A DNA stretch of 37,362 nucleotides, taken from the NCBI GenBank assembly GCA_028280565.1, contig JANQLQ010000096.1, forward strand, positions 1 through 37,362, in the 5' to 3' direction. This DNA comes from Fulvivirga sp. (GTDB lineage: Bacteria; Bacteroidota; Bacteroidia; Cytophagales; Cyclobacteriaceae). Each line of letters starts with the position of its first letter. Position 1 is the stretch's first letter. Made by a program: the position numbers and the translations under genes. Below the pieces are notes generated by a model, which saw nothing but the letters and a program-made list of their open reading frames with translations, had not been told where the DNA came from and made no database searches. This document shows positions 29,586 to 37,362 of the stretch, one piece after another.

Positions 29586-30516
29586 ATATCGTGGACATGG
29601 GAAGTCAGCTGTCCAGGCGCAGTGCTTTAAAGGGAGGACAATACAATGGATCATGGCTTTGTTCTTTGTTTTTGCGCACCCGTGTGCATTCTCGCAAAAG
29701 GCACAGGTAAAAGAAAGTTTACATTTCATAAGCGCTGTTCTCAAGGATACCGTGAAGTATTCGGTCCTACTGCCGGCCGGTTATGAGACCCCGGGACGAT
29801 CCTATCCCATCGTATACCTGCTACATGGCTACACCAATGACGAGACCACCTGGCTACGGGCAGGCAGCATCCACAACATCGTGGCGCAGGGGAAAGAGCA
29901 GGGCGACCTCGTCGATTTCATCCTAGTGATGCCCGATGGGTCTGACACTAGGTTTTGTAACGACTATCAAGGGAAACGCCGGTGGCGCGATATGTTTTTG
30001 GAAGAATTCATCCCCTACATAGAAAACCGGTACCGCGTGCAGCAAGGAAAAGCATCCCGTGCTATAGCCGGTCAATCCATGGGAGGGTACGGGGCGCTGA
30101 TGCTGGCCATGAATTATCCCGATGTATTCTCCTCGTGCGTTGCGCTTGGGGCGGCGCTATATGCCGACGAAGACCTGGCGGCAAGACCCAAAGAAAAGTA
30201 TGACAAGTATTGGGGGGCGATCTACGGCCAGCATCTTGAAGGCCGAGCCCGGATCACGGAAAACTGGAAAGCGCATAACCCCCTTGACTTGGCCCAGTCC
30301 GTTCCTGTAGAGCGGTTAAAAACAGTTCGGTTTTATTTGGATTGTGGCGATGACGACCCTCGTACTAAAGGGAATTCGATCTTACACCTCCATATGCTGG
30401 AAAGGGGCATTCTCCATGAATACCGGGTACGGCAAGGGGGGCATGATTGGCAATATTGGCGTTCGGGGATAGCCAAGGGGTTGAAATTCATTTCCCAAGG
30501 CTTTTTAATGAAGTAA
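29578..30516 (+). CDS. Alpha/beta-hydrolase esterase (CE1/esterase D-like)
   Basis: This protein of about 312 residues has the nucleophile elbow GQSMGGYGA (Ser167 from this start), PIVYLLHGYTNDETTW with the oxyanion-hole HG, an acidic segment FYLDCGDDDP and the catalytic His in RQGGHDWQYW. This is the D-like esterase type that includes acetyl xylan and feruloyl esterases of CE1. A signal-like core MALFFVFAHPCAFSQ lies at about residues 26-40, so it should be exported. Three starts are possible: 29557, 29578 (overlapping the previous stop, chosen here) and 29653 (directly at the signal core, but without a positive n-region). Its presence with two beta-lactamase-fold hydrolases points to an acylated substrate. 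Confidence 0.85.
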   Translation: MSRYRGHGKSAVQAQCFKGRTIQWIMALFFVFAHPCAFSQKAQVKESLHFISAVLKDTVKYSVLLPAGYETPGRSYPIVYLLHGYTNDETTWLRAGSIHNIVAQGKEQGDLVDFILVMPDGSDTRFCNDYQGKRRWRDMFLEEFIPYIENRYRVQQGKASRAIAGQSMGGYGALMLAMNYPDVFSSCVALGAALYADEDLAARPKEKYDKYWGAIYGQHLEGRARITENWKAHNPLDLAQSVPVERLKTVRFYLDCGDDDPRTKGNSILHLHMLERGILHEYRVRQGGHDWQYWRSGIAKGLKFISQGFLMK

Positions 30517-30564
30517 GATCCCGGTAAGAACGCCATGGACTTTAAAGATCAAATGATGAATCAA

Positions 30565-32118
30565 ATGAAAAGAACACTCTTAATCACCTTGGTATTTTAC
30601 AGTGTGCAGGTTGCCGGGAAGGATGTGGTGGTGACTGACTATGGCGCCATCCCGGACGGGAAGACGCTCAATACCGAGGCACTTCAAAAAGCCATCGACG
30701 CATGTGTGCAATCAGGAGGAGGCCGGGTGACTGTCCCCGTGGGTACCTACTTGACCGGGACTATCCAACTGTGGGATAACATAGAGTTACACCTGGCACA
30801 AAATGCGATACTCCTGGGGAGTACAAACAACCCGGCGGATTACAGGGACAGTGCCCTGGTGCTCATTAAAGGGGTGCAGAACGTGGCCATCAGCGGGAGC
30901 GGTATCATTGACGGACAGGGCTGGCACCAAAACTTTAACAACCGGGGAAGAAAAGTCAAAGTCAGTCGCCCTTACGAAATATTTGTAAGAGACTCAAAAT
31001 TCATCAAAATAACAGGCATCAAGCTACGAAATGCGCCCATGTGGGTGGTGCGGTTAAAAAAATCCGAGTGGATCACCATTGACAACATCCATATTTACTC
31101 CCACGCCAACACCAATAACGACGGGATAGACATCGACGCAAAAAATGTCGTGATCAGCAATTCCATCATTGATACCGATGACGATGCCATCGTTTTCAAA
31201 AGCTGGACGCCCGGCTTTGTAGTAGAAAATGTGGCCGTTAGCAACTGCCGGATCGCCTCCAACTGCAATGCCATCAAATTCGGTACGTGGAGCGCGATTG
31301 GCTTTCGGAATATTTCCATTGCCAACTGTGTCATTACCCACGCCGCGGAAGATAATGTACGAACCCCGTGGCACGAAAGAATGGAAGGTATCACAAAACA
31401 GCCCACCGTCATATCCGGCATAGCGCTGGAAGTGGTAGATGGTGGGTTTATGGACCAGGTAACGATATCCAATATATCCATGCAAGGCATTCAAACCCCG
31501 ATTTTCATCCGGCTGGGGGACCGTGACGGGATAGGAAGCTTAAAAAATGTGCTCATCAGTAAAATTACAGCCACTAACGAAAGCCGTATCACGAGCTCCA
31601 TCACAGGTATTCCCGGCAGCTACGTGGAAAACGTGACGATCAGGGATGTCATCTTCAACAGCAAAGGGACAGGTACCCTGGAACATACCGATAAAAATGT
31701 GCCGGAAAACAACAAAGGCTATCCCGAAAACCGGATGTACGGGGCTAGCCTTCCTGCCCATGGATTTTACGTAAGGCATGCCAAGGGCATACAATTTGAG
31801 AATTTCAGGTTGCTTTTGAGAAATCCCGACGCGCGGGCAGCCATTGTTTTTGACGACGTAGAAAACTCTTCCTTGAAAAACATCCAAGCCGATACTCCTA
31901 CGGACGATCAACCCCTTTTCAGGATCATCCAGTCAAAAAATATCCGTTTTTCCGGTTATCACAGCACCACCCCAGTAAACACGCTCTTGTCCGTTGAAGG
32001 CGGGAAAACCGAAAAGATCATCGTCGATAACTGCGACTTAACAGGAGTGAAAAGGGTGTATCAAACGATCGATGGTGCCCGCGAAAACGAAATGATCATA
32101 AAAGGAAACATTGAATAG
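30565..32118 (+). CDS. GH28-like right-handed beta-helix glycoside hydrolase
   Basis: This 517-residue protein has a signal peptide (MKRTLLITLVFYSVQVAG) and the polygalacturonase-type N-terminus (VVTDYGAIPDGKTLNTEALQKAID, GGGRVTVPVGTYLTG). The active-site pattern is NTNNDGIDID (residues 182-191) and DTDDDAIVFKS (203-213) with the paired Asp. In place of the GHG and RIK of true polygalacturonases it has SNCNAIKFGT, the form common in Bacteroidota PUL members whose substrates are often not polygalacturonate. Coils such as VVISNSII, FRNISIANCVI and VLISKITA run to the C-terminus. ATGs at 30535, 30553 and 30556 lie in the same frame; the one at 30565 gives the cleanest signal. The sulfatase reading frame begins right after its stop. 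A uronidase, galactosidase or rhamnosidase activity are all possible. Confidence 0.87.
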   Translation: MKRTLLITLVFYSVQVAGKDVVVTDYGAIPDGKTLNTEALQKAIDACVQSGGGRVTVPVGTYLTGTIQLWDNIELHLAQNAILLGSTNNPADYRDSALVLIKGVQNVAISGSGIIDGQGWHQNFNNRGRKVKVSRPYEIFVRDSKFIKITGIKLRNAPMWVVRLKKSEWITIDNIHIYSHANTNNDGIDIDAKNVVISNSIIDTDDDAIVFKSWTPGFVVENVAVSNCRIASNCNAIKFGTWSAIGFRNISIANCVITHAAEDNVRTPWHERMEGITKQPTVISGIALEVVDGGFMDQVTISNISMQGIQTPIFIRLGDRDGIGSLKNVLISKITATNESRITSSITGIPGSYVENVTIRDVIFNSKGTGTLEHTDKNVPENNKGYPENRMYGASLPAHGFYVRHAKGIQFENFRLLLRNPDARAAIVFDDVENSSLKNIQADTPTDDQPLFRIIQSKNIRFSGYHSTTPVNTLLSVEGGKTEKIIVDNCDLTGVKRVYQTIDGARENEMIIKGNIE

Positions 32119-32226
32119 ATGAAACAAATAATCAACTCCTTACACGCTATTTTCTTCTTATGCCCGGGAGCAGTATCCAAGGGCAGTAGCTTGCTAGCCC
32201 GGGAGGTTGCATCCGGGCTCGGATCA

Positions 32227-33738
32227 ATGATACTTCCGAAGGCAAACCACAGGTTAGGCTTTGGAAGTCATTTGAGGGGCCTTTTACTGGTGCTCAGTAC
32301 GTTAATCGTGGGATGTTCCCCATCAAAAACCGGTGACGAACAGGCGACAAAAAAACCTAACCTTTTGGTTATCATGACGGACGAACACAATTTCCGTACC
32401 CTAGGCTGCTACCGCGATATTTTACCAAGAGAACAGGCCTACGTCTGGGGGGACGGACTCGCCGTGGAAACCCCGAACATCGACTTTTTGGCGCAAGAAG
32501 GGGTACTGTTTTCTAAGTTTTATTGTGTTACTCCCAGTTGCTCTCCAGCCAGGGGCTCATTTGTATCGGGGTTGTATCCACAGCACACGGGCGTGCAGCA
32601 GAACGACCTGCCTATGTATGATCATGTAGCCACTTTTGCCAGCGTCTTAAAAGAAAACGGGTATGCCACGGGTTATGCCGGCAAATGGCACCTGGATGGG
32701 GAAGGTAAACCTCAATGGGGACCGGAACGCAAGTTTGGGTTCGAGGACAACCGGTACATGTTCAACCGTGGTCATTGGAAAAAAATGGTAGATACACCGG
32801 GCGGCCCGGAAGTAGCCACAAAAGATAGTACCGGCAATTATAGCTATGCCCTGGACGGCGCGGATGACAAGACCTTTGCTACCGATTTCCTGACGGATAA
32901 AACCATTGAGTTCATCGAAAAAAATAAGGAAGCGCCGTTTTGCTACATGGTAAGCTACCCGGATCCGCACGGCCCAGACACGGTTAGACCTCCCTATGAT
33001 ACGATGTACACGCATATGAATTTTGAACCGCCGGCAACAAGCCAGAAGCCCGATGACGATGTCCCCTCATGGGCCAGCAAGGTGGAGGAAGAAGTGGATC
33101 AATCGCAATATTTCGGCATGGTAAAATGCATTGATGATAACGTAGGAAGGCTGGTCAAAACGCTGGAAGAACACGATCTCTTGGAAAATACCATTATCAT
33201 TTTCACTTCCGACCACGGGGATCTACGGGGAGAGCATTACCGGCGCAATAAAGGGGTGCCGCTAGAAGCCTCGGCCAAAGTTCCTTTTGTCGTGTATGCT
33301 AAGTCTATGGATCATAAAGGCACCAAGGTAAGCCACGTATTTAACTCCGTAGATTTCGCCCCCACGCTATTAAGCTACATGGGCCTTGAAAAACAGGAAT
33401 CCATGGAAGGCATTGACTTTTCTGCACTCCTTCATGATCCCAGTAAGCAAAGCGACCTGGAAGATTTCACGGTAATAAGAAGTTCTAATAAAAACAACCT
33501 GTGGATAGCCGGGGCTACGAGCCGGTATAAATTGGTATTGTCAGAACAAGACCCTTCATGGCTGCTCGATTTGCAAGAAAACCCAGGGGAAACGATCAAT
33601 TACATCGAAGAACCCGGGAAAAGAAAAGTAGTGAAAGACTTGGCCCAGCGCTTAAAAACTTATGCCCGCGAAAGAAAGGACCCTTTCCTGCAAAACACGG
33701 AGATGGAAAAAGAGATGCTAAAGCTTTGCGAAGATTGA
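32227..33738 (+). CDS. S1 family (formylglycine-dependent) sulfatase, lipoprotein
   Basis: This type I sulfatase has PNLLVIMTDEHNFRTLGCY (metal-site Asp), SCSPARGSFVSGLYP with the C-x-P-x-R motif in which Cys105 (from this start) becomes formylglycine, GYAGKWHLDG, and FTSDHGDLRGEH for the second metal-site half. It should release sulfate from the glycan or its fragments in the periplasm. At the ATG at 32227 the N-terminus is MILPKANHRLGFGSH, a hydrophobic core and lipobox IVGC at Cys30. The frame is open back to an ATG at 32119 that follows the GH28 stop with no gap, but that start would put the lipobox at residue 66, too deep for a normal signal. No sulfatase-maturing enzyme is in the window, so it must be elsewhere. 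Confidence 0.92.
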   Translation: MILPKANHRLGFGSHLRGLLLVLSTLIVGCSPSKTGDEQATKKPNLLVIMTDEHNFRTLGCYRDILPREQAYVWGDGLAVETPNIDFLAQEGVLFSKFYCVTPSCSPARGSFVSGLYPQHTGVQQNDLPMYDHVATFASVLKENGYATGYAGKWHLDGEGKPQWGPERKFGFEDNRYMFNRGHWKKMVDTPGGPEVATKDSTGNYSYALDGADDKTFATDFLTDKTIEFIEKNKEAPFCYMVSYPDPHGPDTVRPPYDTMYTHMNFEPPATSQKPDDDVPSWASKVEEEVDQSQYFGMVKCIDDNVGRLVKTLEEHDLLENTIIIFTSDHGDLRGEHYRRNKGVPLEASAKVPFVVYAKSMDHKGTKVSHVFNSVDFAPTLLSYMGLEKQESMEGIDFSALLHDPSKQSDLEDFTVIRSSNKNNLWIAGATSRYKLVLSEQDPSWLLDLQENPGETINYIEEPGKRKVVKDLAQRLKTYARERKDPFLQNTEMEKEMLKLCED

Positions 33739-33749
33739 ACCTTGGTGGC

Positions 33750-35087
33750 ATGGTAAAGTACTTCGCACCCCTGTGGCTTGTGGTGTTATGCTTTGGTGGC
33801 TGTAACCGGGAACTAAACAAACCGGCCAGTTCTGTCACAGCGACTCCCGAAGAGGTGGGAATGTCTTCCTTGAAGTTATCCTACATTGACTCCTTGGTGG
33901 TGCAATACAGGGAAGAACATAAATTCCCTGGCGGAGTTTTCCTCGTGGCCCGCCGGGGGCAGGTTGTGTATTATAAAAGTATGGGCCATCGCTCGTTGGA
34001 AACGAATGAGCCTTATCGAAAAGATGATATCTTCAGGATAGCCTCTATGACTAAAGCAGTGACTGCGGTGGCCATAATGCAGTTGTATGAAAAGGGAAAG
34101 CTAGGTTTGGACGACCCGGTGACAAAATATATCCCTGCTTTCGAGGAGGTAGGTGTTATAGATCGCATTCACCCGGTGGATTCAACGTACCGTACGATCC
34201 CGTCGAATAGAAAGATCACCATCCGCCATTTGCTCACCCACACCTCGGGCCTTGCTTACGCAAAACCACGGTACGGGGATCTATTCACCATCTATTCCAA
34301 ATTAGGCTTTAACAGCAGAATTGGCCTGTCACACCCGTCATGGAGCACAGCCCAAATTGTAGATAGGATCGCCGATTTACCGCTGGCCTTTCACCCGGGA
34401 GAGCAGTACGTATACGGTTACAGCATAGATGTGCTAGGACACGTAGTAGAGGTAGTATCCGGGATAGACCTGGACACCTATTTTCGCCAAAATATCTTCG
34501 AGCCATTGGGCATGGAAGATACCTACTTTTACCTGCCAAAAGAAAAACATGGGCGATTGGTGCCGTTGTACGATTACTTGGAAGGAAAACTCATCATGTA
34601 CCAACGGGAAGAGCCCATATCCGTTGACTATCCTAAATTTGAAAATGCCCAAGCTTACATGGGCGGTGGAGGCCTTTCCTCTACGGCGTATGATTATGCC
34701 CGTTTTCTCCAGTCATTACTTAATGCGAGCCAAGGGCCGGGTACGTACTCTCCTGGCCAGGTCTTACGTGGCACGCCTCCTTTAATCGGCCGCAAGACCT
34801 GGGAATTGATGACTTCCGATCAATTTGAAAAACTGAATGCAGCCGGTAAAGGCAGGGACAATAGGATCGGCCTGTCATATGCGCTAGGTTTTGCGCTGAC
34901 TACACGCACTGGTATAGAAGCGAAAAGCCCGGGGACCTTCGAATGGGGCGGTACGTTCAGTACCAAGTTCTTCGTTGATCCCAAGGAAGAATTAATATTC
35001 GTGGGGATGTCGCAAGCCACCGCCATGTACCACCAAGAGTTTTACAGTAAAATGACCGCGATCATCTATGGATCCATTGAAGATTAA
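33750..35087 (+). CDS. Beta-lactamase-fold serine hydrolase lipoprotein
   Basis: This 445-residue lipoprotein (MVKYFAPLWLVVLCFGGC, Cys18) has the catalytic SxxK at Ser99-Met-Thr-Lys102 (FRIASMTKAVTAVAIMQLYEKGKL), a YGYSIDVLG motif for the conserved Tyr, HLLTHTSGLAY, and GTFEWGGTFSTKFFVDP as the third motif. It belongs to the class C beta-lactamase/esterase (EstB-like) group and is probably an esterase acting on the PUL substrate. It is more complete than the paralogous-fold protein at 28533-29585 and not closely similar to it. The frame is open much further upstream inside the sulfatase gene; the ATG at 33750, 11 bases after the sulfatase stop, is the only start that gives a signal peptide. 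The symporter gene follows after 12 bases. Confidence 0.9.
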   Translation: MVKYFAPLWLVVLCFGGCNRELNKPASSVTATPEEVGMSSLKLSYIDSLVVQYREEHKFPGGVFLVARRGQVVYYKSMGHRSLETNEPYRKDDIFRIASMTKAVTAVAIMQLYEKGKLGLDDPVTKYIPAFEEVGVIDRIHPVDSTYRTIPSNRKITIRHLLTHTSGLAYAKPRYGDLFTIYSKLGFNSRIGLSHPSWSTAQIVDRIADLPLAFHPGEQYVYGYSIDVLGHVVEVVSGIDLDTYFRQNIFEPLGMEDTYFYLPKEKHGRLVPLYDYLEGKLIMYQREEPISVDYPKFENAQAYMGGGGLSSTAYDYARFLQSLLNASQGPGTYSPGQVLRGTPPLIGRKTWELMTSDQFEKLNAAGKGRDNRIGLSYALGFALTTRTGIEAKSPGTFEWGGTFSTKFFVDPKEELIFVGMSQATAMYHQEFYSKMTAIIYGSIED

Positions 35088-35099
35088 GAGGGGAAAACA

Positions 35100-36896
35100 A
35101 TGAGCTGGATCAGCCAACATGGGTTCGAGATGATCTTCGTGGTAGCCTATTTGGGAATATTGGCCCACCACGCTTGGAGCAGTCGCGGCACACGCTTTGA
35201 TTCGGCAAAAATGCCGTATTGGGCGATAGCTATTTCCTTTTTCGCCACGTTTGTCAGCACCAATTCTTTTATTGGCCATGCCGGGAAAAGCTGGGATATC
35301 GGTTTGGTATGGTATTTAAAACTGCTATCCTATGTTCTTTTTATTAGCCTCGCATGGTTTGTGGTGGCCCCGCGTTTTTTTGAAAAGAAAGAACAGTACG
35401 GATCGCGTACAGTAGCGGATTTCTTGGGATATCATTATGATTCTGTCCTCGTCCGCAGGGTGGCCGCTGCCATTATCGTTTTAGCGTCCATTCTCTACCT
35501 CGTGGCAGTTTACAAGGCCGCATCCTTGGGCTTCCAGCAGTTTTTTGGTTTTGACTACACCACCTCCTTGCTGATCATTTTTGGCATCGTTACAGCCTAC
35601 ACGTACTTAGGAGGATTTGGGGCGGTAGTAAAGACCGATGCCTGGCAGGGGATGTTTTTAGCCGTAGGAGGGATCGCCATTTTCATAGCAGTGCTGGTAC
35701 ATGGAGGAGGGATCTCAACCCTCCTATCGGACCTGCGAGCACAGGATCCTGCTCTTGTTTCCTGGCAAGGAAAGATGCCTTTTATCGAAATCGTGGGGCT
35801 GGCAATGGCCGGGGGTGTTAAAATGCTGGTGGACCCTCGCCAGGTCTCTCGTTTTTACGGCTTAAAAAGCCAGCAGGAGATATGGAAGGCCGGGATCATC
35901 GCGTCCTCACTGATCATCATCACCTACATCTGCCTTTTACCCGTTGGGGTCTTTGCCCGTGCCTTGATCCCCGTAGGTGAGATCACCGATTCTGACGAGG
36001 TCATGCCCTACCTGCTCGGACAGGCCGAGATCCTTGGGGTTTTCGGCTCGGTTTTATTACTGGTTTTGATATCTGCTGCCATGTCTACGTTGGACTCAGT
36101 GCTCCTCGTGGTGGCATCCGTAGCAGACCAGGACCTGCTCATCAAGGGAGAACGATTGACAAGAGCATCCCTGATGAGCTGGAAAAAGAAGTATACTATC
36201 CCCGCGTTAATGAAAGACAAGGTAGAAGACCTCCTTCACCGGGAAGACTTGGACCTGGGGCAAGTTCGTGAAGAACTCGATACGCGGCTTGGATTGCTAG
36301 AACCTGGAACGCTCGATCGCAATTCTTCCAACCAATCTTGGCGTTTAAGTCCATGGAACAAGGGGAAATTTTCTAAGACAGCCCACAATAAGCAAGTAGA
36401 ACGCTTATTAAATTTTGTGCCACCTAACGTCATGGTAAAAGTGGACGACCTGGTCGGACGTAAGTTTCAAACCCTCAAACAATTTCAAAAAGCACTAGAA
36501 GAGCGTTTAACGAAAAACGAATGGGAACGATACGGCCCTAGCTTTATGGAAATGATCAATCTTCCAGCCGTACGTCGTCAGCGGCCTTGGCTCATAGGGG
36601 TTTCGCTGGTCAGCATGCTGCTGGCCATAAACCCGTTTGCCGGTATCGTAGAAGTGACCGCCTTTGCCGGCTCGGTATATGCCGCCTGTTTTTTGCCCAC
36701 CATGATCGGCGGGCTATTCTGGCGCGGCACAGCAAGAGCAACTTTAACTTGCATGCTACTAGGAGCCATCTCAGTCACTACCTGGTTCTTTCTAAAAAAG
36801 ATCGGGTGGACCGGCTGGCATGAAGTGTACGTAGGTATAGTAGTGGGCACAGCCAGTTTTATCCTTGTTTCCTGGGTGAAGGCCCGGGACAGGTAG
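35100..36896 (+). CDS. Sodium:solute symporter (SSS family) with large hydrophilic insert
   Basis: This 598-residue inner-membrane protein has about a dozen transmembrane segments. Family features are YWAIAISFFATFVSTNSFIGHAG, AYTYLGGFGAVVKTDAWQGMFL, the GGVKMLVDPRQVSRFYG stretch, and ISAAMSTLDSVLLVVASVADQDL, which corresponds to the conserved end of the SSS core. It probably brings a released sugar or sugar acid into the cytoplasm for the SDR and enolase-superfamily enzymes. Between about residues 345 and 495 it has around 150 charged, helix-prone residues (KDKVEDLLHREDLDLGQVREEL, QFQKALEERLTKNEWERYG) where family members normally have a short loop, before the last membrane segments resume at PWLIGVSLVSMLLAI. 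It is the last gene of the locus; no good terminator follows. Confidence 0.9.
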   Translation: MSWISQHGFEMIFVVAYLGILAHHAWSSRGTRFDSAKMPYWAIAISFFATFVSTNSFIGHAGKSWDIGLVWYLKLLSYVLFISLAWFVVAPRFFEKKEQYGSRTVADFLGYHYDSVLVRRVAAAIIVLASILYLVAVYKAASLGFQQFFGFDYTTSLLIIFGIVTAYTYLGGFGAVVKTDAWQGMFLAVGGIAIFIAVLVHGGGISTLLSDLRAQDPALVSWQGKMPFIEIVGLAMAGGVKMLVDPRQVSRFYGLKSQQEIWKAGIIASSLIIITYICLLPVGVFARALIPVGEITDSDEVMPYLLGQAEILGVFGSVLLLVLISAAMSTLDSVLLVVASVADQDLLIKGERLTRASLMSWKKKYTIPALMKDKVEDLLHREDLDLGQVREELDTRLGLLEPGTLDRNSSNQSWRLSPWNKGKFSKTAHNKQVERLLNFVPPNVMVKVDDLVGRKFQTLKQFQKALEERLTKNEWERYGPSFMEMINLPAVRRQRPWLIGVSLVSMLLAINPFAGIVEVTAFAGSVYAACFLPTMIGGLFWRGTARATLTCMLLGAISVTTWFFLKKIGWTGWHEVYVGIVVGTASFILVSWVKARDR

Positions 36897-36930
36897 TACA
36901 GTTGATCATTGATCTAATCCCCCCTTAGCC

Positions 36931-37204
36931 CCCTAGTGCGCATTTAGCGTAGCGTAATGCGTACTTATCGTAGCCATAGGATTTGTAATCCGGGCGTTGT
37001 CGTTTACGACCAATGCCCAAAATAACGCCAGCCTAACCCTCCCTGCGAGTCTCCAAAACAGGCAGTAAACATCAAAAGAGTACCCTCACTGGTATGCTTG
37101 GCGGTTAACATGAATGTTTCAAAGCACATTACAAATACGCAGGATGGAAAGCGATTTACGACCGAATGTGCTGAAGATGGGCAAGCGTGCCAAGTGGTAA
37201 ATCC
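36931..37204. repeat. Dispersed palindrome-rich repeat, copy B
   Basis: This is a second long copy of the element at 647-935, in the same orientation and similar over nearly its whole length. Shared blocks include CGCATTTAGCGTAGCG, AATGCGTACTTATCGT, AGGATTTGTAATCCGGGCG, and CATTACAAAT with CGCAGG. One arm of the last palindrome has decayed (GCACATT against AATACGC). It begins 35 bases after the symporter stop. The minus-strand open frame at 37004-37207 lies within it and is not credible as a gene. Confidence 0.7.
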
Positions 37205-37255
37205 CAAAGGGACGAAATAATTTTAAAGTGAATTTGGGTTAATCAACTCACTTAG

Positions 37256-37326
37256 AATACTTCACTTCAATGCAAAGTATTGAAAGCCAGCCTTTAACCG
37301 CAGAGGACACGGAGTAATCTCTGTGG
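37256..37326. other. Two small hairpins in right intergenic region
   Basis: AATACTT (37256-37262) can pair with AAGTATT (37275-37281), and CCGCAGAG (37298-37305) with CTCTGTGG (37319-37326, one G-U). The second resembles the CCGCAGAG/CTCTGTGG type of short intergenic repeat seen in many bacterial genomes. No gene is visible from 37205 to the window end. Confidence 0.35.
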
Positions 37327-37362
37327 CTCTCGGCTTGTGCCATGAAGTTAAAGCGAAGTTCT

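Noticed and set aside
33558-33749. N-terminal extension of the beta-lactamase-fold lipoprotein inside the sulfatase gene
   Set aside because: The extension is basic, out-of-frame sulfatase sequence; the ATG at 33750 gives a proper lipoprotein signal.
28533-35087. Reading the two beta-lactamase-fold proteins as antibiotic resistance genes
   Set aside because: Their motifs and PUL context fit esterase/hydrolase members of the fold; nothing indicates beta-lactam hydrolysis.

Overview
The window comes from a Bacteroidota genome, most likely a gliding or marine-type Cytophagales. The evidence is a SusC/SusD pair with a FecI/FecR regulator, many SPII lipoproteins, a type IX secretion (T9SS) C-terminal sorting domain, and little sign of Shine-Dalgarno sites. 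No rRNA, tRNA, CRISPR array or intact transposase was seen.

Left flank (1-5568), not part of the main system: a nucleotidyltransferase with the start of a HEPN-like region, cut by the window edge; a palindrome-rich dispersed repeat; a small conserved-looking ORF behind the 3' piece of a broken acetyltransferase-like gene; an AT-rich lipoprotein gene; an internally deleted copy of the repeat abutting a relic of a second nucleotidyltransferase; a DUF885 metallopeptidase-like lipoprotein; and, on the minus strand, a RES/Xre (ParT/ParS, MbcT/MbcA type) toxin-antitoxin pair.

Main system (5569-36896), all on the plus strand: one large polysaccharide utilisation locus. In order it encodes an ECF sigma factor, a FecR anti-sigma factor, a SusC TonB-dependent transporter with an N-terminal STN signalling domain, SusD, a GH110-like alpha-galactosidase, a lipoprotein with a GH-A-like barrel and a DNRLRE module, a GH2 beta-galactosidase, a GH92 alpha-mannosidase-like enzyme, and a 1307-residue T9SS-exported paralogue of the barrel protein with two DNRLRE modules, FN3 and CBM6-like domains. 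After a terminator-like hairpin come an enolase-superfamily sugar-acid dehydratase/cycloisomerase, an SDR oxidoreductase, a beta-lactamase-fold hydrolase, a CE1-like esterase, a GH28-like beta-helix enzyme, an S1 sulfatase, a second beta-lactamase-fold lipoprotein and an SSS-type sodium symporter with an unusual large hydrophilic insert.

Inferred working model: surface enzymes (T9SS product, lipoproteins) and SusCD attack and import an esterified, sulfated, galactose-rich heteropolysaccharide, perhaps algal. Periplasmic GH110, GH2, GH92, GH28 and the sulfatase trim the oligosaccharides; the SSS protein takes a product across the inner membrane; the SDR and enolase-superfamily proteins process a sugar or sugar acid in the cytoplasm. 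Uptake is probably sensed through the STN domain, FecR and the ECF sigma factor. The exact glycan is not readable from sequence.

Right flank (36897-37362): a second long copy of the dispersed repeat in the same orientation as the left one, then small hairpins. The repeat copies therefore bracket the PUL and most of the left flank.
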